Source: DAIOXA01 sp050949165
GTDB taxonomy: Bacteria > Bacillota > Proteinivoracia > UBA4975
Assembly (NCBI GenBank): GCA_050949165.1
Contig: JBMNFF010000001.1
Coordinates: forward strand, 62,001-126,000
Direction: 5' to 3'
Length of the DNA stretch: 64,000 nucleotides
The first letter of the stretch is position 1; the number at the start of each line of letters is the position of its first letter. Below are positions 36,501 through 44,875 of this stretch, piece by piece. Below the pieces are notes generated by a model. That model was given only the letters and a program-made list of their open reading frames with translations. It was not told the DNA's origin and did not search any database. A program made the translations under genes and the position numbers.

Positions 36501-39500
36501 CCACCAATATCGGCTTTTATCTGCTTTCGGTGTTGGCGGCCCGGGACCTGGGCTACATCCCCACCACCGAGATGGTGCGCAGGCTGGAGTCCACCCTGAC
36601 CTCGGTGGAGGCCCTCCACAAGTGGAAGGGCCACCTCTTTAACTGGTACCACACCGGGGATTTGGAAGTGCTGCGGCCGTACTTCGTCTCGACGGTGGAC
36701 AGCGGCAACTTTGTCTGCATGCTGGTGGCCCTGGCCCAGGGCCTGCGGGAATACCTGGACCGTCCCCTGGTGGAGGTCTGCCTCATGCAGGGAGTTCTGG
36801 ACACACTGGAGGCCGACCTCTTCACCGCCCCGGAGGCCGTGACCATCAATCAGTGGGCGGACTTGGTGGCGGATCTGGAGACGGAAGAGCAGGGGCCCCG
36901 GCTCTGCCAGCTCCTGGCCTGGTTGCGGGAGGAGCTGGATTCCCTCTTCCCCCATACCGAGATCCTCACCCATCCCCCGGTCTTTTTGAAGCAGGAGCAG
37001 TTTGCACCCCTGGCTGAACTGGTGCGCCGGATTAGGGAACACCCTTCGCCCCGGGTGCTGGCCGCCGCCTACCCCGAGATGTTGGCGGCCATCGATGCCT
37101 GTCTGGAGGGCGCCGCTGCCCAGGAGGAGGATTACCTCCTGGTCCTCAAGGACGACATCCTCAGGCTTGCCCCAGCTGCCCGGCAATTGGTCGAGAAGCT
37201 GGAAGACCTAATCTTGCGTCTGGAAGCCCTGGCGGCTCAAACGGACTTTTCCGCCCTGTACAATCCCCGGCGCCACCTGTTTTCCATCGGCTACAGCGTC
37301 GACGAAGAGACCCTGGTAGACACCCACTACGACCTCCTGGCCTCGGAAGCGCGGATGACCAGCTACTGGGCGGTGGTCCAGGGCCAGGTCCCGGTCAAGC
37401 ACTGGTATAAGCCGGGCCGGGCCATGACCCGCATCGACGGCAGCCGGGCCCTGGTCTCCTGGGCGGGGACCATGTTCGAATACCTGATGCCGCCCCTGCT
37501 GCTGCGCAATTACCCCAACACCCTGCTGGCCGAGACGGTGCAGGCGGTGGTGGCGGCCCAGCGCCGCTACGCCGCTCGGCGCAGCCTGCCCTGGGGGGTG
37601 TCGGAATCGGGCTACTATGCCTTTGATTACCGGCTCAACTACCAGTACCGGGCCTTTGGCATTCCCGACTTAGGTCTAAAGCGGGGCCTGGTCCAGGACA
37701 TGGTGGTCTCCAGTTATTCCACCCTCCTGGCCCTGCCCTTTGCGCCCCGGGAGGCCCTGGCCAATCTGGCCCGGCTCCGGGAGTTGGGGCTGGAAGGGGA
37801 GTACGGCCTCTATGAAGCGGTGGACTTTACCCCCCAGCGGGTGGGGTCGGGCCTGGGCCTGGTCAAAAGCTATATGGCCCACCACCAGGGCATGGGCTTT
37901 ATCGCCCTGGCCAATTACCTCCTGGACTTTGCCATGGTGCGCCGCTTCCACGCCGATCCCCGGGTTGAGGCGGGAGAACTCCTGCTCCAGGAGCGCATCC
38001 CCCTGCAGCCGGTGTTGACCAAGCAAATCCGCGAGCCCGTCCTGCCCCTGCAAAAACGGAGAGAAGGCCTGGAAGAGGTGGAGCGGAGCTTTGGCATTCC
38101 CCGGGGGGTTCCCCCCAACTGCCACCTCCTCTCCAACGGCAGCTACACCGTCTTCCTCACCGACAGCGGCAGCGGCTTCAGCCGCCGGGGCGATATACAG
38201 GTCAGCCGCTGGCGGGACCTGGCTCCGGGCCGGCCCTACGGCACCTTCATCTTTGTCAAGAGCCTGAATAACGACCGGGTGTGGTCGACGACCCTGGCGC
38301 CCCTGGACGCTGAGCCCGACTTTTACCGGGTGAACTTTTCCCAGGATAAGGCCAGCTACTTCCGGGAGGCCAGGAATATAGACACCCGCACCGACATCAT
38401 CGTCTCCAGCGAGGATAATGCCGAGATCCGCCAGGTGGTGGTGACCAATCACGGCACCAAGGCGGCCAGTCTGGAGCTTACTTCCTATCTGGAGGTGGTC
38501 CTCTCCTCCCAGGCCGCCGACCTGGCCCACCCCGCCTTTAACAAGCTCTTTGTCGAGACCGAGTTGCTGGCCCGGGACAACGCCCTGCTGGCTTCCCGGC
38601 GTCCCCGCCGCCCGGGGGAAGAGCGGCTCTATGCCCTGCACCAGGTGGTGGTGGAGGGGGAGAGCGTAGGCAGTCTCCAGTTTGAGACCGACCGAGCCAA
38701 GTTTCTGGGCCGCGGCCGGGACATCTCCCAGCCCGTCGCCCTGCACCAGCCCCTGTCCAATTCCCTGGGCCCGGTCCTGGATCCCGTCTTCAGCCTGCGC
38801 CGGCAAATCCGCCTGGGGCCCGGGGAGACGGGGACCGTCACCTTTATCACGGCCCAGGGAACCCGCAAGGAGATGGAGGAGGTGGCGGAAAAGTATCGGG
38901 ATCCCGGGACCATCCGCCGGGCCTTTGACCTGGCCTACGCCCGCAGTCAGGTGGAATACCGCTTCCTGAAGCTGCCGCCCCAACTCCTGGAAGCCAGCCA
39001 GCAGGCCCTGGGGCACCTCTTCTTCCCCAGCCCTACCCGGCGCCGCTACCAGGAAATCCTGGCGAAGAACCAACTGACCCAGCGAGGCCTGTGGGCCCAG
39101 GGGATTTCCGGCGACAATCCCATCGTCCTGGTCAATGTGGCCGATACCGAGGAAATCGAGATTGTGGCCGAAGCGGTGCGGGCCCACGAATACTGGCGCT
39201 TTAAGGGGCTGAACATAGACCTGGTAATCCTGAACAGCGAAGGAGGCGGCTACCTGGAGCCGGTGCGGGACCTGATTCGGGATGTGGTCCAGCTTAGCCA
39301 GACCCCGGAGCTGGACCGGCCCGGGGGAATCTTTATCCGCAGCGCCGGCCAGATGAGTCGGGCAGAGCAGATTCTCCTCTTTGCCGCCGCCCGCCTCATC
39401 CTCCGGGGCGGGGAGCCCCTGGCCCGGCAGTTGGAAAGGGCGCTGCCATCCTGGCCGGAGCCCTTGCCCACCTTGCCGGAGCCCGATTATCCATCGCAAC

Positions 39501-41905
39501 CGGTGCAGCTGCCGGGAGAACTGCAATTCTTTAACGGCTATGGGGGCTTTGGCGCCGACGGCAGCGAATACCACATCCTGCTCCGGGAGCGGATGACGCC
39601 GGCGCCCTGGGTCAATATCCTGGCCAATCCCCAGTTCGGCTGCATTGCCTCGGAGCGGGGGGCGGGATTTACCTTCGCCGAGAACAGCCGGGAGAACAAG
39701 CTGACCCCCTGGTCCAATGACCCGGTCTCCGACCCTCCGGGAGAGGTCATCTACCTGCGGGATGAGGAGAGCGGCGCCCTGTGGACGGTGACGGCGGCGC
39801 CCATCCGGGAGGAGGAACCGTACTTGATCACCCATGGCTGGGGGTACACCAAATATGCCCATTGCAGCCACGGCATCGACCAGCAGCTGACGGTCTTTGT
39901 CCCCCTGGAGGATTCCGTCAAGCTCAGCCTCCTCCGCCTGCAAAACCTGGGGGAGGAGGAGCGGCGCCTGACGGTAACTTACTACATCCGGCCGGTGCTG
40001 GGGGTCAGCGACGAGGTCTGCCAGCAGCATCTGATCACCGCCTGGGAAGAGGACGTCCTCACCGTCCGCAATCCCTATAACGGAGACTTTCCCGGCCGGG
40101 TCGTCTGGCTGTCGGCTTCGGCGCCCGTTCTGGGTTACACCGGCGACCGCACCGAATTCCTGGGCCCGGGGGGCCGGCTGGCCCGACCGGAGGCCCTGAC
40201 CCGGACCGGCTTGTCTGGGACAGTAGGGGCCGGCCTCGACCCCTGCGCCGCCCTGCAGGTGACGGTGACCCTGGGTCCCGGGGAAGAGCGGGAGTTGCTC
40301 TTCCAGTTGGGTCAGGCTCAATCCATGGAAGCGGCAAAGGGCGCGGCCAAAAAATACACCCCGGAGGAGGCCCGGGCCGCCTTGGGCCAGGTCCGGGAGC
40401 ACTGGCGGGAGCTGGCCGGCTCCATTGCCGCCGAGACTCCCGAACCGGCCCTGAACATCCTCCTGGGCTGGCTGGTCTACCAGTCCCTGGCCTGTCGCCT
40501 CTGGGCCAGGACGGGCTTTTACCAGTGCGGTGGCGCTTACGGCTATCGGGATCAGCTCCAGGATGCCATGAACCTGGTCGCTTTGGTTCCCCACCTGACC
40601 CGGGAGCAAATTCTCCTCCATGCCGCCCACCAGTTCCGGGAGGGAGATGTGCAGCACTGGTGGCATCCCGGCACCAATAACCGGGGCGTGCGCACCCGCT
40701 TTAGCGACGACCTGCTCTGGCTACCCCTGGCTGTGGCCCGGTACATCCAGGTCACCGGTGACCAGGAAATCCTGGATACAGAAATCCCCTTCCTGGAGGG
40801 GCGCCTCCTGGAGGAAGGGGAGGATGAGCACTATGGCGAGGCCCAGGTCAGCGAGGAAAGGGCTTCCCTCTATGAGCACTGCTGCCGGGCCATCAAACGG
40901 GCCTTGAAATTCGGGAGCCATGGCATTCCCCTCATGGGCTCCGGCGACTGGAACGACGGGATGAGCAGCGTGGGCAACGGCGGCCGGGGCGAGAGCATCT
41001 GGCTGGGCTGGTTCCTGTACACCATCCTCCAGGACTTTGCCCCCCTCTGCCGGGCCCGGGGCGACGAGGCCCTGGCCGAGCACTATCTGAAACAGGCCGA
41101 AGGCATCCTCACCGCCCTGGAAGCCAAGTGCTGGGACGGGCGCTGGTATCGGCGGGCCTATTTTGACGACGGCACTCCCCTGGGCTCGGCGGAGAACAGC
41201 GAATGCACCATCGATTCCATTGCCCAGTCCTGGGCGGTAATCACCGGGGCCGCCCGCCGGGACCGGATGGAAGAGGCCATGAACGAGGTCAACGCCCGCC
41301 TGGTCCGGGAGAACGAGGGCCTGATCCTTCTCTTCACGCCTCCCTTCGCTGACGGGCCCCTCCAGCCGGGGTACATCAAGGGGTACTTGCCAGGAGTCAG
41401 GGAAAACGGCGGCCAGTACACCCATGCCTCCTGCTGGGTAATTATGGCCATGGCCCTGTTGGGCCGGGGGGACGAGGCCCTCAACCTCCTGCAGTTGATC
41501 AATCCCATCAATCACAGCCGCACCCCCATCGAGTGCGCCACCTACAAGACCGAACCCTATTCCCTGGCGGCCGATGTGTATTCGGCGCATCCCCATGCCG
41601 GCCGGGGCGGCTGGACCTGGTACACCGGGGCGGCGGCCTGGCTGCACCGGGTAGCGGTGGAAAATGTCCTGGGGATCCGGCGCCGGGGCAGCCGCCTGGT
41701 GGTCGAGCCCTGCATCCCCAGGACCTGGCGGGAGTTTCAGGTCAGCTTCCGCTATGGTTCCAGCCGCTATGATATCAATGTCCACAATCCCCGGGAGATC
41801 AATCAGGGCGTTGCGGAAATCCGGGTGGACGGGCAGGTTGTCGGGGAGATTGAACTGGCGGATGACGGGCAGGTCCACCGGGTGGAGGTAATAATGGGAA
41901 GATAA
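33518..41905 (+). CDS. NdvB/Chvb-type cyclic beta-1,2-glucan synthase
   Basis: This inner-membrane enzyme of about 2795 residues polymerises and cyclises beta-1,2-glucan from UDP-glucose. In order it has an N-terminal anchor and helical region (1-400), a membrane pair (about 395-440), a GT84 glycosyltransferase domain with DxD in TLDADTRLPLA and the QRQHRWTRGDW motif, more membrane segments (about 770-960), a glucoamylase-like domain, and two GH94 carbohydrate-binding lobes. The C-terminal GH94 phosphorylase-like domain carries SGDWNDGM with the catalytic aspartate. All the modules of Brucella Cgs are present. GTG at 33518 is nine bases after AGAGG; ATG at 33509 is directly against it. The gene is strikingly GC-rich. 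Such proteins are best known in Rhizobiales but also occur in clostridia. Confidence 0.92.
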   Translation: MELLVLAIVAAALLWQGRGRAPRPSIWFDGAVLRPEELIAHGAELARFHRTTYNSSSFGLVLGRLRSNFRLITQVYSQAAADLRRDKAIAPAGEWLLDNYYLVEEQVKEILITVRSRRFRRLPVLTNGQYRGLPRIYAIALELVAHSDGRVDEQALIGFIESYQQEKRLTIAEIWALSLMLRIALVEKVRACCALLAETHGHWRQAEELVARPQQLLERLEAMSGLAPALVEHLLDISRQGKLDRQQIREVLAKRLAERDLTLEQVVQAEHQAEAGRATALGNAFTSLKNTASLDWNEIFEALCPVDKVLGQDPVYLAMDFPSRNYYRSRVQSLARRARVSETRVAKLAMECARDGQGVQGHCGYYLVDEGREQLAARLGRSFAELQLSGGAYIAGAAVLTLVLALAALALGPGFSPAALLLILLPASGVAVALLNTLLLRLRKPAFLPKLEYREGIPPEAATMVVVPALLTSAAGARELVRRLEVHYLANPLDNLYFCLLGDFKDAESQVLEADEEILAAARQGVQELNARYGQGRFFVLMRKRSFSKTQQKWLGWERKRGALMELNALLSGVGVTTFIQPPPLPQVKYILTLDADTRLPLAAARKLVGTISHPLNRVKVEGGRVLRGYGLIQPRMGVSIESTNRSLFARVLAGPGGVDTYTTATSDIYQDWFGQGIFTGKGIYDRAAAVKLLADIPENSILSHDLLEGALLRTGLATDIELVDDFPAKYSSYVQRQHRWTRGDWQLLPWLRRKSGLSLLSRWQIFDNLRRSLLPLSLMVLAAAGLTVLPGGALFWTLVVLAALLLPHCFSLLDFNWIGYFGNLSAGGQATGLRLFAWQLLLHLAFLPHQAWVNGDAVLRSLYRVYISRRNLLEWTTAAEAERKGGEDYWRRFAPVLLALLGLAALVAALNVSALAVYAPLLVLWLLAPALAGRVSRPGEGSPRPGGEAVKALRSLARKTWYYYQDLVGPSTSHLPPDNYQVDPPNGVDPRTSPTNIGFYLLSVLAARDLGYIPTTEMVRRLESTLTSVEALHKWKGHLFNWYHTGDLEVLRPYFVSTVDSGNFVCMLVALAQGLREYLDRPLVEVCLMQGVLDTLEADLFTAPEAVTINQWADLVADLETEEQGPRLCQLLAWLREELDSLFPHTEILTHPPVFLKQEQFAPLAELVRRIREHPSPRVLAAAYPEMLAAIDACLEGAAAQEEDYLLVLKDDILRLAPAARQLVEKLEDLILRLEALAAQTDFSALYNPRRHLFSIGYSVDEETLVDTHYDLLASEARMTSYWAVVQGQVPVKHWYKPGRAMTRIDGSRALVSWAGTMFEYLMPPLLLRNYPNTLLAETVQAVVAAQRRYAARRSLPWGVSESGYYAFDYRLNYQYRAFGIPDLGLKRGLVQDMVVSSYSTLLALPFAPREALANLARLRELGLEGEYGLYEAVDFTPQRVGSGLGLVKSYMAHHQGMGFIALANYLLDFAMVRRFHADPRVEAGELLLQERIPLQPVLTKQIREPVLPLQKRREGLEEVERSFGIPRGVPPNCHLLSNGSYTVFLTDSGSGFSRRGDIQVSRWRDLAPGRPYGTFIFVKSLNNDRVWSTTLAPLDAEPDFYRVNFSQDKASYFREARNIDTRTDIIVSSEDNAEIRQVVVTNHGTKAASLELTSYLEVVLSSQAADLAHPAFNKLFVETELLARDNALLASRRPRRPGEERLYALHQVVVEGESVGSLQFETDRAKFLGRGRDISQPVALHQPLSNSLGPVLDPVFSLRRQIRLGPGETGTVTFITAQGTRKEMEEVAEKYRDPGTIRRAFDLAYARSQVEYRFLKLPPQLLEASQQALGHLFFPSPTRRRYQEILAKNQLTQRGLWAQGISGDNPIVLVNVADTEEIEIVAEAVRAHEYWRFKGLNIDLVILNSEGGGYLEPVRDLIRDVVQLSQTPELDRPGGIFIRSAGQMSRAEQILLFAAARLILRGGEPLARQLERALPSWPEPLPTLPEPDYPSQPVQLPGELQFFNGYGGFGADGSEYHILLRERMTPAPWVNILANPQFGCIASERGAGFTFAENSRENKLTPWSNDPVSDPPGEVIYLRDEESGALWTVTAAPIREEEPYLITHGWGYTKYAHCSHGIDQQLTVFVPLEDSVKLSLLRLQNLGEEERRLTVTYYIRPVLGVSDEVCQQHLITAWEEDVLTVRNPYNGDFPGRVVWLSASAPVLGYTGDRTEFLGPGGRLARPEALTRTGLSGTVGAGLDPCAALQVTVTLGPGEERELLFQLGQAQSMEAAKGAAKKYTPEEARAALGQVREHWRELAGSIAAETPEPALNILLGWLVYQSLACRLWARTGFYQCGGAYGYRDQLQDAMNLVALVPHLTREQILLHAAHQFREGDVQHWWHPGTNNRGVRTRFSDDLLWLPLAVARYIQVTGDQEILDTEIPFLEGRLLEEGEDEHYGEAQVSEERASLYEHCCRAIKRALKFGSHGIPLMGSGDWNDGMSSVGNGGRGESIWLGWFLYTILQDFAPLCRARGDEALAEHYLKQAEGILTALEAKCWDGRWYRRAYFDDGTPLGSAENSECTIDSIAQSWAVITGAARRDRMEEAMNEVNARLVRENEGLILLFTPPFADGPLQPGYIKGYLPGVRENGGQYTHASCWVIMAMALLGRGDEALNLLQLINPINHSRTPIECATYKTEPYSLAADVYSAHPHAGRGGWTWYTGAAAWLHRVAVENVLGIRRRGSRLVVEPCIPRTWREFQVSFRYGSSRYDINVHNPREINQGVAEIRVDGQVVGEIELADDGQVHRVEVIMGR

Positions 41906-41925
41906 AAGCAGCCCTTGCGGCTGCC

Positions 41926-42909
41926 TTACTTATTCTCTTCGCCGGCGGCGGCCACTTCTTCCTGGGGAAAGACGGGCTTGTCCCGGAATTTTTTCAGACT
42001 CTTCTTGTTCCAGAGGAGGACGTTGAGGCGGGCGGCGGCTTTGGCGGCGGCCCGGTTATGTTTGGCCGGGGTGACGATGATGGCCTGGTTGCAATCGTGG
42101 TTGCCGGCATAGCTGCTGACCTCGGACACGGTGTTTTCGGTGAGCTTCTTCTTCCAGTCCTTGACCTGGACATAGGCCCTGACTCCGGGGCGGACGGCGA
42201 TGAAATCGCCGCCGTAGATACCCTGGTACACTATCTCCTCGATCTGGAAGCCCTGTTGGCTGAAGAGCTTTAGGGCGTCGTTGGCCAGTTCCGACTGGAG
42301 ATAGGGCAGGGGTTGTTCTCCTTGGGGCTTCGGCTCGGGCTCAGGCCCGGGCTGGGGCTCGGACTCGGCGTCGGGCATGGGCTCGGGGTCCAGGACGGGC
42401 TCAGCCACAGGGGGCTCGGGCTCTTTCAGCATGGGGCCGGCTGCCGGAGGAGCCAGCTCCTCCAGGGTGGGCGCAGCCTCGGCCGACGCCAGTTCTTCCA
42501 GGGTGGGCACGGCTTGGTAAGGCTCCTGCTCGTCCAAAGCTTCCTGGGCTGGGGGAGGCTCGGGCTGCTCCTGGTCCGGGTGCACCGGCTCCTGGGACTT
42601 CTCAGCCTCCGGCTCCCTTTGCACCGGGGACTTCCCTGGGGCAGGCTCAGGCCGGGGCTGGGCGGAGGGTTCTTGGCTTTGCTCCTGTTCCTCGGCTCGG
42701 TGATAGACGATGACGGGTTCGGGACCCACTTCCAGGAAGCCGGCGTCCCCATCGCCGCGGCTGTAGGGAGCGCGTCGGCGGCGAGCTATGATGAGAATGA
42801 GGAGTAGAACCAGGACCAAAACCAAGCCTGCGGCGGGGAGCAGGTAATCGCCGAGAAGGGCGGAAATGTCTTCATACAGTGAAGTTACAGCATCGAGTAT
42901 TTGATCCAT
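41926..42909 (-). CDS. Membrane-anchored PD-(D/E)XK nuclease-like protein
   Basis: The 327-residue protein has one N-terminal membrane helix (LLPAAGLVLVLVLLLILII, about 20-40) followed by basic RRRR. A long proline- and glutamate-rich linker (about 60-215) holds two copies of a PTLEEL unit, and the C-terminal domain resembles Mrr/restriction endonuclease-like folds. The likely catalytic residues are in GGDFIAVRPGVRAYVQVKDW (Asp, then QxK). ATG at 42909 follows AGGAGGAG. It is convergent to the glucan synthase gene with 20 bases between them. A nuclease tethered at the membrane could act on incoming DNA, but activity is inferred. Confidence 0.7.
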   Translation of the reverse strand: MDQILDAVTSLYEDISALLGDYLLPAAGLVLVLVLLLILIIARRRRAPYSRGDGDAGFLEVGPEPVIVYHRAEEQEQSQEPSAQPRPEPAPGKSPVQREPEAEKSQEPVHPDQEQPEPPPAQEALDEQEPYQAVPTLEELASAEAAPTLEELAPPAAGPMLKEPEPPVAEPVLDPEPMPDAESEPQPGPEPEPKPQGEQPLPYLQSELANDALKLFSQQGFQIEEIVYQGIYGGDFIAVRPGVRAYVQVKDWKKKLTENTVSEVSSYAGNHDCNQAIIVTPAKHNRAAAKAAARLNVLLWNKKSLKKFRDKPVFPQEEVAAAGEENK

Positions 42910-43067
42910 TTTACTCCTCCTTAGTGGGGGTGGCCCCGCATTCATTTCTCTTAGTCTTATTCGCCGCCATCCCAGGCTTTTCCTGCTAGGGAAGGCGGAA
43001 GCCGGCCCGGGAAATTTCCGGGGCCGGCCTTGCCGCAGGGCGAAGAGTATGGTATACTCGGGGCAAT

Positions 43068-43084
43068 ATACAAAATAATGTACA
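43068..43084. promoter_or_regulatory. Operator-like site upstream of yhfZ
   Basis: ATACAAAATAATGTACA matches the site at 44054-44070 in 14 of 17 bases, including both flanks (ATACAA and GTACA). It ends 13 bases before the yhfZ ATG. YhfZ, a GntR-like protein, is the natural binder. Confidence 0.55.
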
Positions 43085-43097
43085 GTGAGTGGTTCAG

Positions 43098-44036
43098 ATG
43101 AGCAAGTTCAGAGAGGCGCTCTTACACAAGAACGGCAAGGTTATCCTGACCCTGGCCCGGGAATTCCTGACCCGCTCTCCCGGGGAGCGAATCGATACGG
43201 TGGCAGGATATGCCCAGCGATTCGGGACCGGCCGGGGCACTGTCCAATCCGCCCTCAAATTTCTGCAAGAGGTGGGGGCGGTGGTGCTGGAAACCCGGGG
43301 GCACCTGGGCACATTTCTCATAAGTTTGGATTACAAGGTTCTCTGGGAGGCGGCGGACTTCGGCACCATCATGGCAGTGATGCCCCTGCCCTATTCGGCC
43401 CGGTATGAAGGGCTGGCCACCGGCCTGTTCAAGGCCTTTGAGGAGGCGGGGCTTCCCTTCAGTCTGGCCTTTATGCGGGGAGCCGCCAGGCGCATCGACG
43501 CCCTCCTGGCGGGCAAGTACAACTTTGCCGTCATGTCCAAGCTGGCCGCCAATCTGGAGCTGCAGAAGGGTACGCCGATAACGGTGCTCCACGAGTTCGG
43601 TCCCCGTTCCTATGTGCAGGATCACGTGGTGGTCTTCCGGGACCCCGCTGCCGCTGAAATCCGGGCGGGCATGCGGGTGGCCCTGGACCCGGCCTCGGTG
43701 GACCAGGTGATTCTCACCTGCTATGAGTGCCAGGGGATTGAGGTGCAATTCGTCGAGACCCCCTACACCCAAATCCTGCAGAAGCTGGAGAATGACCAAT
43801 TGGATGCCGCGGTGTGGAATTTGGACGAGGTCGAGGAAAAACAGCTTGCCTTTACCATCCGCCCCCTGACCCGGGAACGGGCTGCCAAGGCCGCCCGGGA
43901 CGACACCGTGGCGGTGCTGGTGACCAATGCCGCCGATGCCGACCTGGCCAAGCTTCTCCGGCGCTGCCTTAACTTTGCCGCCATCCAAAGGGTCCAGGAG
44001 CAGGTCATGGGCAGGGAGATTATACCAGCATATTGA
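43098..44036 (+). CDS. yhfZ: YhfZ-type regulator of the yhf operon
   Basis: This 312-residue protein has an N-terminal winged helix-turn-helix (residues about 10-75, YAQRFGTGRGTVQSALKFLQ) as in E. coli YhfZ. A C-terminal domain of type-2 periplasmic-binding fold probably senses a small ligand; its landmarks are AFMRGAARR, FRDPAA, MRVALDPAS and YECQGIEVQFV. ATG at 43098 has a weak GTGAG ribosome site, perhaps reflecting low expression. It is first in an eight-or-more-gene run. Palindromes in front of yhfZ and of yhfY suggest that it controls both itself and the enzymes. A paralogue lies at 25947. Confidence 0.88.
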   Translation: MSKFREALLHKNGKVILTLAREFLTRSPGERIDTVAGYAQRFGTGRGTVQSALKFLQEVGAVVLETRGHLGTFLISLDYKVLWEAADFGTIMAVMPLPYSARYEGLATGLFKAFEEAGLPFSLAFMRGAARRIDALLAGKYNFAVMSKLAANLELQKGTPITVLHEFGPRSYVQDHVVVFRDPAAAEIRAGMRVALDPASVDQVILTCYECQGIEVQFVETPYTQILQKLENDQLDAAVWNLDEVEEKQLAFTIRPLTRERAAKAARDDTVAVLVTNAADADLAKLLRRCLNFAAIQRVQEQVMGREIIPAY

Positions 44037-44053
44037 ATTTTTTTGGAGTGAAA

Positions 44054-44070
44054 ATACAATTAGTTGTACA
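44054..44070. promoter_or_regulatory. Operator-like palindrome upstream of yhfY
   Basis: ATACAATTAGTTGTACA contains the perfect inverted repeat TACAA-TTAG-TTGTA and matches the yhfZ upstream site. It ends 15 bases before the yhfY ATG, so an internal promoter of the operon is probably controlled here. Confidence 0.6.
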
Positions 44071-44085
44071 TTGAGGAGGGCCGTC

Positions 44086-44466
44086 ATGGACGAGCTGATC
44101 AGGATGCGCCTGGAAATCTTGCGGGATGCGGGAGAAATCAGTGGTTCCGTGCAGGCGGCGGTGGAAGGGCTGCTGATTAAGCTGGAGGACAAGTATTCCT
44201 TCGCCGTCACAGAGGACAACGGGGCTATGTTTGTCACCCATCTGGCTGCTGCATTGAACAGGATAGAAAAGGGAGAAACTATAGAGGCGATAGAGACCAG
44301 CCTCCTGGAAGAAGCCAGAGAGACTCCGTACTGGCGGGAACTGCCCCAGTTGCTGGAATGGCTGGAGCAGGAGACAGGGTTAAAAATACCTGAGCAGGAG
44401 CGGGGCTATCTTGCCCTGCACCTGGCGGTGATGCTGGAAAAGGCGAAGGGGGGTGAAGACAATTAA
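44086..44466 (+). CDS. yhfY: YhfY-like PRD-domain protein
   Basis: This 126-residue all-helical protein is a single PRD module. The motif FVTHLAAALNRIEKGE (residues about 49-64) has the conserved histidine of PTS regulation domains, and a second histidine is in LALHLAVML. In E. coli, YhfY is an isolated PRD protein of the same operon. No DNA-binding domain is present, so it may act through YhfZ or by phosphorylation from HPr. ATG at 44086 follows GAGGAGGG. It overlaps yhfU by 14 bases. Confidence 0.85.
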   Translation: MDELIRMRLEILRDAGEISGSVQAAVEGLLIKLEDKYSFAVTEDNGAMFVTHLAAALNRIEKGETIEAIETSLLEEARETPYWRELPQLLEWLEQETGLKIPEQERGYLALHLAVMLEKAKGGEDN

Positions 44467-44821
44467 GATCGTGGTCGGTGGTCAGGTAGAGAAGCAGGAG
44501 ATTGCCGCCCTGGTTCGGGACCTGGTCAAGGACAGGGCCGAAGTGGAAATCATGTCGGACCTGCAGGCGGCCAATGCCATCAAGACCGGGAAGGCGGACT
44601 ACTATCTGGGCGCATGCCATACCGGTGGCGGCGGCGCCCTGAGTATGGCCATGGCCCTGCTGGGTCGCGATAAGTGCGAGACCGTTTCCATGCCGGGGCG
44701 CCCGCCGGTGAAGGAGAAGATCGTCGAGGCCGTCGCCCGGGGCAAGGTTGCCTTCGGCTTTACCGGGGATCATGCTCAGACGGCTGTGCCCCTTATCATC
44801 GAAGAGATCCTGAAGAAGTAG
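44453..44821 (+). CDS. yhfU: YhfU-like DUF2620 protein
   Basis: This 122-residue small soluble protein has a glycine-rich segment GACHTGGGGALSMAMALLG near the middle and the family cysteine next to a histidine. It begins with a beta strand (KIVVGGQVEKQEI), like EIIB-type domains of transport systems; that likeness is inference. The GTG start at 44453 lies inside the end of yhfY and follows AAGGGGG, so translation is coupled. E. coli yhfU has the same place before yhfT. It probably works with the membrane protein YhfT as a cytoplasmic partner. Confidence 0.85.
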   Translation: MKTIKIVVGGQVEKQEIAALVRDLVKDRAEVEIMSDLQAANAIKTGKADYYLGACHTGGGGALSMAMALLGRDKCETVSMPGRPPVKEKIVEAVARGKVAFGFTGDHAQTAVPLIIEEILKK

Positions 44822-44875
44822 GTCCGGGTAAACGCTGGCAAGTCCAGTTTCAAATATCTTAAAGGAGGAATCATC

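Noticed and set aside
37676..40666. 996-codon open frame on the minus strand
   Set aside because: Antisense to the GH94 part of the glucan synthase. Same shadow composition and no ribosome site of note.
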